DNA of 37,980 nucleotides. It comes from an uncultured Porphyromonadaceae bacterium. Lineage in GTDB: Bacteria; Bacteroidota; Bacteroidia; Bacteroidales; Muribaculaceae. The translations under genes and the position numbers were made by a program. Shown one piece after another: positions 9,013-17,104 of the stretch. The DNA lies in assembly GCA_902491625.1 (NCBI GenBank), contig CABUIO010000023.1, positions 1-37,980 of the forward strand. The letters run 5' to 3'. Numbering within the stretch: the first letter of the stretch is position 1; every line of letters starts with the position of its first letter. The notes beneath the pieces were generated by a model, which was not told the origin of the DNA, made no database searches, and was given only the letters and a program-made list of their open reading frames with translations.

Positions 9013-9163
9013 GTAACTCGCAAAAATTAGATGACACATAATTGCGAAGTATTTTTGAGTGATTTAGTTGGGTGAGCGAAGGAGTGTAGCGGGCTACATG
9101 ACTGAGCGAGAACGGCTAAAGCGCCAAAAAGACGAGCAAGGATGTGTCAGAAATGTGAGTTAC
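9013..9163. repeat. 151-bp imperfect inverted repeat (long hairpin)
   Basis: The outer arms GTAACTC...GACACAT (9013-9039) and ATGTGTC...GAGTTAC (9142-9163) are complementary. Inner parts match in pieces, for example TATTTTTG against CAAAAAGAC and GATTTAG against CTAAAGC. The centre is the perfect hairpin GTAGC-GG-GCTAC at 9086-9097. The whole element could fold into one long stem. No reading frame or transposase accompanies it. It lies in the 379-bp gap between mlaE and udk. Confidence 0.7.
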
Positions 9164-9288
9164 GTGATTTGTTTTACTGTTAACTAATTTTTAAGAGTTA
9201 CTTAAAGCAGTTCATTTAGTCGGAGCCGCCTCCAAGCTCCCTGAAAGTAACTGACTTGCCAACATCTATCAAGACTTCTGACCACGAC

Positions 9289-9924
9289 ATGCTGATAATC
9301 GGAATTGCGGGCGGCACCGGCTCGGGTAAGACTACGGTGGTGCGACGTATCATCGAGGCTCTTCCACCCGACGAGGTGGCTGTGATCCCTCAGGACAGCT
9401 ACTATAAGGACAATCACCACATTCCGCTTGAGGAACGCCTCAAGATGAACTACGACGAGCCGGCGTCAATCGAGTGGCCGCTGCTCGTCAGGCATCTGAA
9501 CGAGCTGAAGGAGGGAAAAACCATAGAGATGCCGACCTACGATTTCCTGACTTGCGCGCGATTGCCCGAGACAAAGACCGTGCGTCCGAGGGAAGTCGTG
9601 GTCGTGGAGGGCATTCTGGTGCTTACGGACAAGCCTTTGCGCGACATGATGGATGTGAAAGTGTTTGTCGACGCCGACGCCGACGAGCGCCTCATCCGCG
9701 TCATATCGCGCGACTGCATCGAGCGCGGACGCACTCCGCAGATGGTCATCGACCGCTATCAGGAGACCCTGAAACCGATGCATGAGCTATATATCGAGCC
9801 GTCAAAGAAGTATGCGGATCTCATCGTGCCGCAGGGCGGACACAACCTCGTGGCCGTGAAACTCCTCACCGACTATATACGTTCACTCCTCCCTGCCGGG
9901 AACAACACCAAAGCTTCGATATGA
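9289..9924 (+). CDS. udk: Uridine kinase
   Basis: 211 residues from the ATG at 9289. Phosphorylates uridine and cytidine in pyrimidine salvage. Visible: P-loop GGTGSGKTT (Lys14), IPQDSYYKDN, the nucleoside-binding region DEPASIEWPLL, PTYDF, VVVEGILVL, and the lid (RDCIERGRTPQMVIDRY). An in-frame TTG at 9256 would add 11 residues without family similarity, so the ATG is chosen. The stop overlaps lptB by 4 bp (ATGA), indicating a joint transcript. A second short inverted repeat (AGTTACTT at 9197-9204 with AAGTAACT at 9245-9252) lies upstream. Confidence 0.93.
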   Translation: MLIIGIAGGTGSGKTTVVRRIIEALPPDEVAVIPQDSYYKDNHHIPLEERLKMNYDEPASIEWPLLVRHLNELKEGKTIEMPTYDFLTCARLPETKTVRPREVVVVEGILVLTDKPLRDMMDVKVFVDADADERLIRVISRDCIERGRTPQMVIDRYQETLKPMHELYIEPSKKYADLIVPQGGHNLVAVKLLTDYIRSLLPAGNNTKASI

Positions 9925-10757
9925 GAATCTTTGCTTTTGGCGGCAGGGGGAAGCCCGAAGAAAAAGAGCGCGGACGGGAGGCAGAACAGCACACGGAGCA
10001 GCCCGACGACAAGTCGGTGCTCCGCACCCATGATCTCGTGAAGCGCTACGGCGACCGCACGGTCGTGAACCATGTGTCGATAGATGTGAAGCAAGGCGAG
10101 ATCGTCGGTCTGCTCGGACCCAACGGCGCCGGAAAGACGACAACGTTCTATATGACCGTTGGACTTATCATGCCCAACGAAGGAAAAATCTTCCTCGACA
10201 GCCACGACATCACGCGCTATCCTGTCTATAAGCGTGCGAAAATGGGTATCGGCTATCTTGCTCAGGAACCATCCGTGTTCCGTAAACTCAGCGTGGAAAA
10301 CAATCTTCGCGCCGTTCTCGAAATGACCGGAAAACCCAAGGCATATCAGAAAGAGAAGCTTGAAAGCCTTATCGAGGAATTCAACCTTCAGAAGGTAAGA
10401 AAGAATAAGGGCGACAGACTTTCCGGTGGCGAACGCCGCCGCACGGAGATTGCACGATGCCTTGCCATCGACCCCAAGTTCATCATGCTCGACGAGCCTT
10501 TCGCCGGTGTCGACCCCATCAACGTCGAAGACATCCAGAAGGTTGTCTACCATCTGAAAGACAAGAACATAGGCATCCTCATCACCGACCACAACGCGCA
10601 GGACACACTCTCCATCACCGACCGCGCCTACATGCTTTTCGAAGGCAAGATCCTTTTTCAGGGTACGAGCGAGGAACTCGCCTCAAATCCTGTCGTGAAA
10701 GAAAAATATCTGCGCAACGACTTTGTCTTCCGCAGGAAAGTCTTTACCGATTATTAA
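9921..10757 (+). CDS. lptB: LPS export ABC transporter ATPase
   Basis: 278 residues. Cytoplasmic ATPase that powers extraction of lipopolysaccharide by LptFG. Visible: Walker A GPNGAGKTT, GYLAQEPSVFRKLSVENN (Q loop, typical LptB wording), signature RLSGGERRRTEIAR, Walker B FIMLDEPFAGVDPINVEDIQ, and H-loop ITDHN. An N-terminal extension of about 35 charged residues (rich in E, R, K, G) precedes the ATPase core and is longer than in proteobacterial LptB. Overlaps udk by 4 bp, and the CPBP protease gene follows 14 bp later. Confidence 0.93.
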   Translation: MRIFAFGGRGKPEEKERGREAEQHTEQPDDKSVLRTHDLVKRYGDRTVVNHVSIDVKQGEIVGLLGPNGAGKTTTFYMTVGLIMPNEGKIFLDSHDITRYPVYKRAKMGIGYLAQEPSVFRKLSVENNLRAVLEMTGKPKAYQKEKLESLIEEFNLQKVRKNKGDRLSGGERRRTEIARCLAIDPKFIMLDEPFAGVDPINVEDIQKVVYHLKDKNIGILITDHNAQDTLSITDRAYMLFEGKILFQGTSEELASNPVVKEKYLRNDFVFRRKVFTDY

Positions 10758-10769
10758 GAGGTTGTTTAA
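10757..10769 (+). promoter_or_regulatory. AGAGGTTGTTTAA leader motif before CPBP gene
   Basis: The motif AGAGGTTGTTTAA starts at the last base of the lptB stop codon and ends 2 bp before the next ATG. The same 13-mer occurs at 41-53 on the reverse strand. AGAGG could act as a weak ribosome-binding site, but the longer conservation suggests more than that. Confidence 0.35.
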
Positions 10770-10771
10770 AA

Positions 10772-11677
10772 ATGGCTACACGCAGACAGAAAGGGCGCAC
10801 ATATTCAGCCGCATCATTCCCCAACGACACGAACTTAGGCTATTTCCGCAGTCTGCTGCTGATGCTCTGCATCTTCGTGCTGATGATGATTCTCGCTGGC
10901 ATCTGTGCCGGACTCGCCATGGGAATGTTTCCCGCAGGCTCTCGCGACGGAATCCTTGCCGCCAATGTGGTGCAGAACGTCGTGGCATTCTTCGGGAGCG
11001 CGCTGATGACAAGTTTCTTCATCTCCTCCAGACCCTTCGCGTTCTTGGGATGTCTCGGAAGACTGAAACCTCTTACAGTCTTTAACATACTTATTTGCTT
11101 CATCCTCGGTTTTCCGTTCCTCAACGAGATCGTCTACCTCAACGCACATATGCATCTGCCGCAATGGCTCGCCGGCGTGGAACACTGGATGCGCGAGCTG
11201 GAAAACAACGCAGGCGCTCAGGTCGAGACACTGCTCAATGTGCACTCTGTAGGAGCGTTGCTTGTCAACATACTGATTATCGGCGTCCTGACAGGCTTTT
11301 GCGAGGAGATTTTCTTTCGCGGGACGTTGCAGCGAGTATTGGGTTCGCACGGCGTCAACAGACATCTTGCCGTTTGGCTTGCGGCCTTTATCTTCAGTCT
11401 GCTGCATTTCCAGTTCTTCGGCTTCCTGCCGCGCCTGCTGCTCGGCGCCTTTTTCGGCTACATACTCCTCTGGACAGGCTCAATCTGGGCGTCAGCCACG
11501 GCACACGCCATCTTCAATTCCGTCACCGTGGTGGAAGTCTGGCTGCTCCATCGTGGCGTAAACGCTAAAGTCGTGGAGGAATTCGGCGTGCAGACGAACT
11601 GTTTCCCCTGGATCGCGTGCGTCTCGCTGGCCTTGATGCTCATCTACATCTTCGTCCAGCGGAGACACGGTTTTTAG
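10772..11677 (+). CDS. CPBP-family intramembrane metalloprotease
   Basis: 301 residues from the ATG at 10772, which directly follows lptB. Integral membrane protein with about seven hydrophobic segments. The CPBP (Abi/CAAX protease) motifs are present: E178-E179-x3-R183 (CEEIFFRG), then F208-x3-H212 (FSLLHF), and a final helix with NSVTVVEVW. Bacteroidetes commonly place such a gene near lptB or holA. Likely role: cleavage of a membrane substrate; some relatives protect against self-made bacteriocins, but nothing here links it to the peptide cluster 3 kb away. Confidence 0.82.
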   Translation: MATRRQKGRTYSAASFPNDTNLGYFRSLLLMLCIFVLMMILAGICAGLAMGMFPAGSRDGILAANVVQNVVAFFGSALMTSFFISSRPFAFLGCLGRLKPLTVFNILICFILGFPFLNEIVYLNAHMHLPQWLAGVEHWMRELENNAGAQVETLLNVHSVGALLVNILIIGVLTGFCEEIFFRGTLQRVLGSHGVNRHLAVWLAAFIFSLLHFQFFGFLPRLLLGAFFGYILLWTGSIWASATAHAIFNSVTVVEVWLLHRGVNAKVVEEFGVQTNCFPWIACVSLALMLIYIFVQRRHGF

Positions 11678-11689
11678 AATTTTTCGACA

Positions 11690-12742
11690 ATGGCGGCAAA
11701 GACAACTACCAAAAGCTCCGCGAAAGGAGCGACATATACTCAGATTATTACCGATATAAGGAAGCGTCAATACGCGCCACTGTATCTGCTCGGAGGTCCC
11801 GAGGCATTTTTCATAGACAAGATCACGGATCTCCTGCAGCAGACAGTCGTAGCCAACGAAGCGCGCGACTTCGACCTCACAGTGCTCTACGGCTCCGACT
11901 CCAATGCCCAGAGCGTCGTCAACAACGCCCGCCGTTTCCCCATGATGTCCGACAGGCAACTTGTGGTTCTGCGCGAGGCCCAGTCGATGCACGATTCAAA
12001 GAATCAGCTTGAAAAGCTCGCGTCCTACGCCGCCGCCCCTTCCGCCACATCCGTAGTTGTGATTGCCTATAAGGGCGATTCTTTCAAGGCTTCCTCGACA
12101 CTTGTCAAGAACGCCGTCAAGGGTGGCGCGGTCGTTTTCGACAGCCAGAAACCGAAGGACTGGCAGCTTGAGAAATACGTTGAGGACTACTGCCACGACT
12201 GCAAAGTCGGAATCGACCACGCCTCGACTTCCTTGCTCGTGAACAGCATCGGCAACGACCTTACACGTCTTTTCAGCGAGGTTGACAAACTCATTATCTC
12301 GGCCGGAGGCGCCTCCATAACGCCGGAACTTATAGAGAAAAACATCGGCATCAGCAAAGACTTCAACAACTTTGAGCTTGTGGCAGCCATCTCGCAGCGC
12401 AACTATCCAAAGGCTTCGCAGATCATCCGATACTTTGAGAGCAATCCGAAGCCGAATCCCACCATCGTGACCGCCACAGTCCTGTTCAATTTCTTCAGCA
12501 ATCTCCTTCTGGCGCACTACGCTCCCGAAAAGACAGAACGCGGACTCATGGCTCAGCTCAAATTTCACTCACCATATCAGCTCACGGACATCGGCCGCGC
12601 AATGCCGCTATACTCTGCCGGAAGCTGCATCCGTATCATCCATGCCATCAGAGAATTTGACTGCCGCAGCAAGGGCATAGGTTCCGTAGAGAAAGACTAC
12701 GATCTGCTCAAGGAACTGGTTTTCAAGATTTTCACACTCTAA
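11690..12742 (+). CDS. holA: DNA polymerase III delta subunit
   Basis: 350 residues. Clamp-loader delta subunit that opens the beta clamp. Visible family features: YAPLYLLGGPEAFFIDKITDLL near residue 26, the VLYGSDS and VNNARRFPMMSDRQLVVLREAQ segments (residues 64-100), QLEKYVEDYC, a domain with IGNDLTRLFSEVDKLII and ITPELIEKNIGISKDFNNFEL, and a C-terminal helical domain ending in KELVFKIFTL. Length is typical. It starts 12 bp after the CPBP gene and ends 6 bp before the ferredoxin fusion gene, so all may share one transcript. Confidence 0.92.
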   Translation: MAAKTTTKSSAKGATYTQIITDIRKRQYAPLYLLGGPEAFFIDKITDLLQQTVVANEARDFDLTVLYGSDSNAQSVVNNARRFPMMSDRQLVVLREAQSMHDSKNQLEKLASYAAAPSATSVVVIAYKGDSFKASSTLVKNAVKGGAVVFDSQKPKDWQLEKYVEDYCHDCKVGIDHASTSLLVNSIGNDLTRLFSEVDKLIISAGGASITPELIEKNIGISKDFNNFELVAAISQRNYPKASQIIRYFESNPKPNPTIVTATVLFNFFSNLLLAHYAPEKTERGLMAQLKFHSPYQLTDIGRAMPLYSAGSCIRIIHAIREFDCRSKGIGSVEKDYDLLKELVFKIFTL

Positions 12743-12748
12743 ATCCTT

Positions 12749-13540
12749 ATGCTTTACTGGTATTCAGGCACAGGCAACAGCTGCCATGTTGCAAGGCAGA
12801 TCGCTTCGCTTGTCGGCGATGGCGACTGCCGCTTCATCCCTTCAGAGTTAGGTGTGGAATCCAAGGCGGACAGGAATCTCTCTGCTCAGGAAGATCGTTG
12901 CCGCGACATGGTCGGATTCTGTTTTCCGGTCTACAGCTGGGGCGTGCCTCCCGTGGTTCTGAAACTTATCGAGAAGATCGGCGCCAAAATATTCGAGGGG
13001 AAATATGTCTACGCCGTGCTTACATGCGGCGACGAAGCCGGACTTGCCGCCACGATGTTTCGCAAGGCTCTCGCACGGCGCGGGATACAGCTGAATGCAG
13101 CCTTCACCGTAATCATGCCCAACGACTACGTGATGCTCCCGGGATTCGACATTGACAGCAAGGATTTGCAGCGCGAGAAACTTGCTGCTGCCGAGAAAAG
13201 AGTGTTCGAGATTGCCGGAAGACTGAAAGAGAGAGCCAAAGTCGAAGATATCTTCAAAGGGCCGATGCCCTGGATCAAGACACGCCTTGTCTATCCGCTC
13301 TTCCGCCGCTGGGGTGTGCAGCCGGGCCGATGGAAAGCCGACGCCGCAAAATGCATAGGCTGCGGCAAATGTGTGAACGTATGCCCCGCCGGCAACATAC
13401 GCCTTTCGGAAAACAAGCGCCCGCTGTGGGGCAAACGCTGCTATTCCTGCACCGCATGTTTCCACACATGTCCGGTGAGAGCCATCGACTATGGATGTTT
13501 CTCAAAAGGAAAAAAGCAATACTTCTGTCCCGACAACTGA
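12749..13540 (+). CDS. EFR1-type flavodoxin plus 2[4Fe-4S] ferredoxin protein
   Basis: 263 residues. The N-terminal ~170 residues are a flavodoxin-like domain starting with the FMN-phosphate loop YSGTGNS (residues 5-11), with FCFPVYSWGVPPVV and LTCGDEAG following. The C-terminal part carries two ferredoxin motifs, CIGCGKCVNVCPAG and CYSCTACFHTCPVRAI, each with the C-x2-C-x2-C-x3-C-P spacing. This matches the EFR1 family. It probably moves electrons in the cytoplasm; partners are unknown. It converges on the GNAT gene, with a 7-bp gap holding part of a short stem (CTGAG-TAAGG-CTCAG). Confidence 0.85.
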   Translation: MLYWYSGTGNSCHVARQIASLVGDGDCRFIPSELGVESKADRNLSAQEDRCRDMVGFCFPVYSWGVPPVVLKLIEKIGAKIFEGKYVYAVLTCGDEAGLAATMFRKALARRGIQLNAAFTVIMPNDYVMLPGFDIDSKDLQREKLAAAEKRVFEIAGRLKERAKVEDIFKGPMPWIKTRLVYPLFRRWGVQPGRWKADAAKCIGCGKCVNVCPAGNIRLSENKRPLWGKRCYSCTACFHTCPVRAIDYGCFSKGKKQYFCPDN

Positions 13541-13547
13541 GTAAGGC

Positions 13548-14099
13548 TCAGGCATTGTAGACGAGACGTTTCAGACGTGCGATAAGAGCCTGAGTAGGAT
13601 GTACGCAAGGGGACGACATAAGCATAAGTTCGATCGGCTCTTTGCCAGGCGCATACGAAGGCTGCAGATACTTGATGTCGGGATGCGTCACGAAGCCATG
13701 CCGTTCATACATGGCGATCCGTCGGCGTGCCATCTCATCCTCCGGAAGCTCAACTTCCATAAGGATTCGGTCGGAAGTGAGACGTTTCAGCTCCGAGATA
13801 ATCTTGGCACCGATTCCCTGATTGCGCATTTCCGGCTTGATGGCAAGATGTTCGCCGTAAAAGACCTCCTGCGACTCGTCTCCGGAATCTGTAAGAAGCC
13901 AGTAATTCAGCAAACCGACAAATTCACCCTCGGGCGAAAATGCCAAAATCACCCTCATCTCGGGATGAGAGCTTATGAAACGTTCAGCGTCTTCGTTAGT
14001 TTTCCAGTCACGACGCTCCTCATCCGGAAACGAACGGATGTAAAGATCAATGTAACCCTCCGGAAGTTTCGTCTCCGTCAAATACCTTTCAATAGTCAT
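13548..14099 (-). CDS. GNAT-family N-acetyltransferase
   Basis: 183 residues from the ATG at 14099. Motif A of GNAT enzymes (acetyl-CoA pyrophosphate loop) is seen as RNQGIGAKI, preceded by the strand EHLAIKPEM and followed by RILMEVELPE and a C-terminal segment RIAMYERHGFVTHPDIKYLQP. Substrate unknown. An 11-residue upstream extension starting at 14132 is possible but reads poorly. Its upstream region (14100 onward) holds a 34-bp tandem repeat. Confidence 0.85.
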   Translation of the reverse strand: MTIERYLTETKLPEGYIDLYIRSFPDEERRDWKTNEDAERFISSHPEMRVILAFSPEGEFVGLLNYWLLTDSGDESQEVFYGEHLAIKPEMRNQGIGAKIISELKRLTSDRILMEVELPEDEMARRRIAMYERHGFVTHPDIKYLQPSYAPGKEPIELMLMSSPCVHPTQALIARLKRLVYNA

Positions 14100-14151
14100 A
14101 ATCAGTCTTATATTTATATATAGTAACCCCAACTAACCGCCCAATGTTCGT

Positions 14152-14258
14152 CGTATGAAACCACTTCACAAAGTCAACACCCGAACGTATGAAACCAAAC
14201 AGCCAACGCCACACCCGAACGTATAAAACCAAACAGCCAAGGCAACACCCGAACGTAG
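14152..14258. repeat. 34-bp tandem repeat, three full units
   Basis: Units start at 14152, 14186 and 14220, each opening with CGTAT(G/A)AAACCA and ending ACACCCGAA; a fourth start (CGTAGGG) is at 14254. Unit 1 is more diverged in its middle. The units are contiguous, with no unique spacers, so this is not a CRISPR array. Confidence 0.85.
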
Positions 14259-14278
14259 GGCTGCACCATGGTGCAGCC
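14259..14278. repeat. Perfect 20-bp palindrome after the tandem repeat
   Basis: The half-site GGCTGCACCA is followed directly by its exact reverse complement, with no spacer. It abuts the 34-bp repeat array. It could be an operator or a remnant of a dispersed hairpin element. The rest of the gap to 14441 holds no gene; positions 14405-14421 share a 17-mer with the large duplicated block at 29349-29365. Confidence 0.6.
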
Positions 14279-14441
14279 GAAGCAACGCAAGCACCTGAAA
14301 TACAGCGATTTCATGATCTATATCCGACAGCCAAGGCAAAACCGTGTCAGCGGTTTCTTTGTCGAATGCCGACGGATTCGCTGCATTTTTTACACACCTC
14401 CCACCACGTCCGCCGCGACAAGAAAGGACAGGCCGAAGTGT

Positions 14442-14582
14442 TCACCACCGCCATAAGAGCCACACTGCCGCGATTGCCGCAATAAAAAGCAACAGCAGCA
14501 GAAGGTTGCCGTATCTCACAGCCCACGGCAGACGTCTGCCGGTCAGTTCCCTAACCTTGCGGCTTCTTTTTGCATTTTCCAT
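14442..14582 (-). CDS. 46-residue membrane protein, probable truncated HlyD-type fusion protein
   Basis: 46 residues on the reverse strand, starting 2 bp after the exporter stop codon. The N-terminal half is basic (KRSRKVRELTG, then RRLPWAVRYG), followed by one membrane segment of about 19 hydrophobic residues (NLLLLLLFIAAIAAVWLLW). This layout resembles the first 45 residues of Bacteroidetes HlyD-type membrane fusion proteins, which carry R-S-x-x-V-x-E-L and P-x-W-x-x-R-(W/Y)-G before their membrane helix. Everything beyond the helix is missing. The stop lies next to sequence shared with the dispersed repeat (14405-14435), so truncation by rearrangement is likely. Alternatively it is a genuine small exporter partner. 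Confidence 0.55.
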   Translation of the reverse strand: MENAKRSRKVRELTGRRLPWAVRYGNLLLLLLFIAAIAAVWLLWRW

Positions 14583-14584
14583 AT

Positions 14585-16792
14585 TCAATCTCCAAGTTCA
14601 AGCTGATTTTTTACAAGATTATAGTATGCGCCGCGCTTAGCGATAAGTTCCGCATGGTTTCCGGTCTCCACCACACGGCCTTTTTCAAGCACCACGATAG
14701 TGTCGGCATGGCTAACCGTGCTGAGCCGATGGGCGATCACCACAGTTGTGCGACCTTTGCCGAACTCCGCCATATTCTCCACAATGCCGCGCTCGTTGAC
14801 GGAATCAAGCGAGTTGGTGGCCTCGTCGAGGAAGATATATTCAGGGTCTCGATAGATCGCCCTTGCGATCAGAATACGCTGTTTCTGTCCCTGACTAAGC
14901 TCCAGGCCGTCGGGACCGATCACAGTCTCCACGCCGAGCGGCAGACGATTGACGAAGTCAAGCATATTGGCCAGCCACAACGCCTCCTCAAGGCGCTCCG
15001 GATCCGGACTGTCGTCGGCGATGGCCACATTGCGCGCGATGGTGTCGGAGAACACCACGCCGTTCTGCATCACCACACCGCAGCGTTTCCTCCACGCCGG
15101 AAGATCCATGTCGGTGACGCTCCTCCCCTCGATCTCCATCTCTCCGGCAAGAGGAGAGTAGAAACCGAGCATCAGTTTCATCAGCGAGGTCTTGCCGCTG
15201 CCCGAGGCGCCGACAATAGCCGTCACCTCATCAGGCTTTATCTGCAGCGACACATCGTCGAGAATCTTCGCCGATGAATTCGGATCATACTTGAAATCAA
15301 CACTCCTGAGCAAAATCCCCTTTCCCGGTTGAGAAACTCCGGGAGATTCCGAATCACGCTCATTCTCGCGCGAATGGATCGAGTTGATGCGGTCGAGCGC
15401 GATCTTCACATCCTGCATCGAATAGAACGAGCTGACAAGCTGCACTAAAGGAGAGTTGAGCTGTCCGATGATGTACTGCACCGCGAGCATCATGCCGAGC
15501 GTCATCTCCCCGCTGATCACCGCCGTGGCCACGAACACCGTCACAAGCACATTCTTCAGCTCGTTGATGAACACGCTTCCGGCCTCCTGAATCTGCTGCA
15601 CGCGGAGCACCTTGGCCTGCACGAGAAAGAGATCAGCCTGAAGGTCTTCCCACTCCATGCGGCGTCTATCCTCGCAGTTCTGCAGCTTTATCTCCTGCAT
15701 CGAGGTGACGAGCTGATAAGTGCGTCCGTTTATCAGCGACTCCTTCTCGAACATCTCGAAATCAAGCGTCCTGCGGCGCCTGAGAAACAGCAACGCCCAC
15801 ACCATATAAACGAGACTTCCGGCGAGGAAGATGCCGAACACAAGCCTGTCGTAGACAAGAAGCACAACTCCGAACACCACGAAGCTCGTCAGTGTGAACA
15901 GAATCCCCAGAAACTGCGACGTGATGAAATCCTGCACCCGGCGGTGATCCCCTATGCGCTGGAGCAGATCTCCCGTGAGCATCGTGTCGAAAAATCCCAT
16001 CGGCAACCGCAGCAGCTTGATAAAAAAGTCGCTTATCATGGTGATGTTCACCCTCATGCTGATGTGCAGCACGAGCCAGCGGCGCAGGAAATCCGTCACG
16101 GTGCGTCCCGCCACGATCATCACCTCGCCAAGCATCACCAGCCAGATGAAGCTGATGTCCTTGTGCGCTATGCCACGGTCCACGATCGCCTGAGTGAGGA
16201 AAGGCATCACAAGCTGCAGCACACACGCAAGCAGCAGCCCGAGTGCTATCTGAAAAAGCAAACCTCTGTGCTCACGCAGATACGGAGCCACAAAAGCCGC
16301 CGACTTCCTCATCGACTTCTGCGGCTCACGCGGATACTTGCTTCCGAACTCCGGCGTAGCCTCCAGAACCATAGCGATCCCCTTGGCACCGTCGGATTCC
16401 GCCGCGTCGATATTGCCGCGCAGCCAGTGGGAAAGCAGCTCCGCTTCCGTCAGCGTCAGATGTCCTTTGGCCGGATCCACGACGCGGAAATTTCCCTTGC
16501 GCGTGATTCCGTAAAGCAGCACGAAATGATTGTTGTTCCAATGCAGGATTGCCGGCATAGGGAGATGTCGCAGCCTGTCGGCAGTCACCTTTACGGTCGT
16601 AGCCTTCAGGCCGAGACGATCCGCCGCACGAGAGAGAGTAAGCATCGACACACCCTCGCGCGTCACGTAACAGATACGTGCGAGGTCATCGATGCCGTAA
16701 GCCACGCCGAGAAAACCTGTGGCCATGGCAAGCGACGCGACGCCACACTGCATCGAGTCGCATTGCCTTATGAATTTCGGTTTCCGTAACAT
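14585..16792 (-). CDS. C39-peptidase ABC exporter (PCAT type)
   Basis: 735 residues from the ATG at 16792. Cleaves double-glycine leaders and exports the released peptide. Residues 1-130: C39 protease with Gln10, catalytic Cys16 (QCDSMQCG), His89 (NNHFVLLYG) and Asp106 (RVVDPAKG). Residues ~165-450: six-helix ABC membrane domain (starting near YLREHRGLLFQIALG). Residues ~490-735: ATPase with Walker A GASGSGKTS, signature LELSQGQKQR, Walker B YIFLDEATNSLD and H-loop IAHRLSTV. All catalytic residues are intact. It starts 23 bp after peptide A, whose leader ends in GG, so peptide A, and probably B and C, are its substrates. An in-frame TTG one codon upstream is not preferred. Confidence 0.93.
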   Translation of the reverse strand: MLRKPKFIRQCDSMQCGVASLAMATGFLGVAYGIDDLARICYVTREGVSMLTLSRAADRLGLKATTVKVTADRLRHLPMPAILHWNNNHFVLLYGITRKGNFRVVDPAKGHLTLTEAELLSHWLRGNIDAAESDGAKGIAMVLEATPEFGSKYPREPQKSMRKSAAFVAPYLREHRGLLFQIALGLLLACVLQLVMPFLTQAIVDRGIAHKDISFIWLVMLGEVMIVAGRTVTDFLRRWLVLHISMRVNITMISDFFIKLLRLPMGFFDTMLTGDLLQRIGDHRRVQDFITSQFLGILFTLTSFVVFGVVLLVYDRLVFGIFLAGSLVYMVWALLFLRRRRTLDFEMFEKESLINGRTYQLVTSMQEIKLQNCEDRRRMEWEDLQADLFLVQAKVLRVQQIQEAGSVFINELKNVLVTVFVATAVISGEMTLGMMLAVQYIIGQLNSPLVQLVSSFYSMQDVKIALDRINSIHSRENERDSESPGVSQPGKGILLRSVDFKYDPNSSAKILDDVSLQIKPDEVTAIVGASGSGKTSLMKLMLGFYSPLAGEMEIEGRSVTDMDLPAWRKRCGVVMQNGVVFSDTIARNVAIADDSPDPERLEEALWLANMLDFVNRLPLGVETVIGPDGLELSQGQKQRILIARAIYRDPEYIFLDEATNSLDSVNERGIVENMAEFGKGRTTVVIAHRLSTVSHADTIVVLEKGRVVETGNHAELIAKRGAYYNLVKNQLELGD

Positions 16793-16815
16793 CAAATTTT
16801 GAGAGAATCTACAGG

Positions 16816-17091
16816 CTAAGAAATTAAATTAGTCATACATGGATCCGGACCGACCACCAAATCTCTGCAATCGGAGCCAAAACTGCCGCATATTACGCCT
16901 CCGTTGCATTTTCCATTGATAAATGAGGGGCATGTGTTGCCTTTACAAGTAAAAGTGAAGCAATTATCATAAACGCCACATGTAAAATTAACACATTCGG
17001 AATTGGTACCTCCGCCTTTGATCAGCTCAAGTGAGATGTCGGGGATAATCTCTCCCTCGACAATAGGGATAATTTGAAATCTTTTATTCAT
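16816..17091 (-). CDS. Peptide A: Cys-rich double-glycine leader precursor
   Basis: 91 residues. The leader (residues 1-27 or 28) carries PIVEGEIIPD then SLELIKGGG; the GG at 26-27 matches the C39 exporter's cleavage site. The core of about 64 residues holds nine cysteines at 33, 38, 44, 49, 54, 62, 68, 75 and 85. Rich in Gly, Asn, Thr and Phe, it resembles a ribosomally made, post-translationally modified peptide (ranthipeptide or sactipeptide-like thioethers), given the radical SAM/SPASM gene 2.2 kb upstream in the same transcript direction. It lies 13 bp after receptor A and 23 bp before the exporter. It is the only intact precursor of the three. Exact bioactivity is unknown. Confidence 0.85.
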   Translation of the reverse strand: MNKRFQIIPIVEGEIIPDISLELIKGGGTNSECVNFTCGVYDNCFTFTCKGNTCPSFINGKCNGGVICGSFGSDCRDLVVGPDPCMTNLIS

Positions 17092-17104
17092 AGCTGTATT
17101 ATTT

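Noticed and set aside
9013..9163. Insertion sequence remnant
   Set aside because: No transposase frame and no clear target duplication; the structure is a single long hairpin.
10772..11677. CPBP protease as an immunity gene of the peptide cluster
   Set aside because: It sits in a housekeeping run with lptB and holA, on the other strand and about 3 kb from the cluster.
14152..14258. Possible CRISPR array
   Set aside because: Units are contiguous 34-mers without unique spacers, and no cas genes are present.
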